This document shows, piece after piece, positions 6,572 through 6,958 of a stretch of DNA of 6,958 nucleotides. A program made the translations under genes and the position numbers. The notes under the pieces were generated by a model, which saw only the letters and a program-made list of their open reading frames with translations, was not told the DNA's origin and made no database searches. The stretch covers positions 1 to 6,958 of the forward strand of contig JAETTR010000059.1 in assembly GCA_021768985.1 (NCBI GenBank), in the 5' to 3' direction. Each line of letters begins with the position of its first letter. The first letter of the stretch is position 1. Origin of the DNA: Bacillota bacterium. Its GTDB lineage: Bacteria > Bacillota > Clostridia > Christensenellales > Borkfalkiaceae.

Positions 6572-6958
6572 AAAGATATTGTTCGTATGCACGGGGAACA
6601 CCTGCCGTTCTCCCATGGCGGAGGCGGCGCTTCGCGCCGAACTGAAAAAACGGAAAATCGCCTGGTTTACCGTGCAATCCGCGGGGCTGAACGCGCGGGA
6701 GGGGAGTCCCGTTTCCCCGTCGGCGGCGCAGGCGCTCAAAGCGGCGAAGAGTCCTTTGTCGCCGAAATTCAAGTCCAGAAAGCTGACGCAAAAAATGGTG
6801 GAGAACGCGCACGTCGTCATCTGCATGACGCAGGCGCAGAAGAACGCCTTGCCCGTAGCGAAGAACGTCACGAGCTTCAACGAGCTCTGCGGACGGGAAA
6901 TTCCCGATCCCTACGGGCAGGACGCGGAGGTATACGCGGCGACGCTCGGCGTGCTGTG
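6561..6958 (+). CDS. ywlE: Low-molecular-weight phosphatase, YwlE-like protein-arginine phosphatase (3'-partial)
   Basis: The first 132 residues are present, and the window ends before the stop; the family is usually about 150 residues. The N-terminal P-loop is VCTGNTCRSPMAE (9-21): the nucleophile is Cys10, Arg16 completes the CX5R motif, and Ser17 follows it. DPYG (116-119) supplies the general acid, Asp116. The residue at position 14 is threonine, as in YwlE of Bacillus subtilis, where it favours phospho-arginine over phospho-tyrosine; the usual tyrosine phosphatases have isoleucine (CLGNICRS). By family knowledge, YwlE removes phosphate that the kinase McsB puts on arginines of proteins, a mark that can send proteins to ClpCP. 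The position directly after sua5/ywlC matches the ywlC-ywlE neighbourhood of Bacillus, so rpiB may follow outside the window. The fold assignment is very safe; the arginine specificity is inferred from one residue plus context. A tyrosine phosphatase is the alternative. Confidence 0.9.
   Translation, partial: MKHKKILFVCTGNTCRSPMAEAALRAELKKRKIAWFTVQSAGLNAREGSPVSPSAAQALKAAKSPLSPKFKSRKLTQKMVENAHVVICMTQAQKNALPVAKNVTSFNELCGREIPDPYGQDAEVYAATLGVL

Noticed and set aside
5711..6880. 389-codon open frame on the - strand across sua5 and the phosphatase
   Set aside because: It spans two recognised genes in antisense and has no domain content, so it is a shadow frame.

Overview
The window reads as an ordinary chromosomal stretch of a moderately GC-rich Gram-positive bacterium, most likely a member of the Firmicutes (Clostridia). 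The evidence for this is the purine-rich AAGGAG-type ribosome binding sites, the UPF0237/UPF0210 gene pair, a PepF oligoendopeptidase, a two-domain Sua5/YwlC protein, and a YwlE-type phosphatase directly after it. I cannot name a genus from the sequence alone. All recognisable genes lie on the + strand, and the large open frames on the - strand look like shadows of GC-rich coding DNA.

Layout: (1) 1-437 is the end of a small two-helix membrane protein that I do not recognise, possibly cut at its N-terminus by the window edge. (2) 438-640 is the only sizeable intergenic region, 203 bases long. It holds a long imperfect hairpin just after the stop codon and then two further compact hairpins, so it is a candidate structured leader for the genes that follow. 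(3) 641-2285 holds a small ACT-domain protein (UPF0237) and a UPF0210/DUF711 'PFL-like' protein, a conserved pair of unknown function. (4) 2315-4081 is the zinc oligoendopeptidase pepF. (5) 4110-5561 is the replicative helicase dnaB, without an intein. (6) 5558-6571 is the Sua5/YwlC threonylcarbamoyl-AMP synthase, overlapping dnaB by 4 bases. (7) 6561-6958 is a low-molecular-weight phosphatase of the YwlE (protein-arginine phosphatase) type, overlapping sua5 by 11 bases and running off the window.

From 641 to the end the gaps are 19, 29 and 28 bases, followed by two overlaps, and I see no terminator. These six genes are therefore probably co-transcribed from a promoter in or upstream of 438-640. 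They do not form one pathway: they combine an uncharacterised ligand-sensing pair, peptide turnover, DNA replication, tRNA t6A modification and phospho-arginine removal. The most interesting parts are the unexplained leader at 438-640 with its mutually exclusive pairings, the uncharacterised UPF0237-UPF0210 pair it precedes, and the threonine in the phosphatase P-loop that points to arginine phosphatase rather than tyrosine phosphatase activity. I did not find a clearly new multi-gene system.
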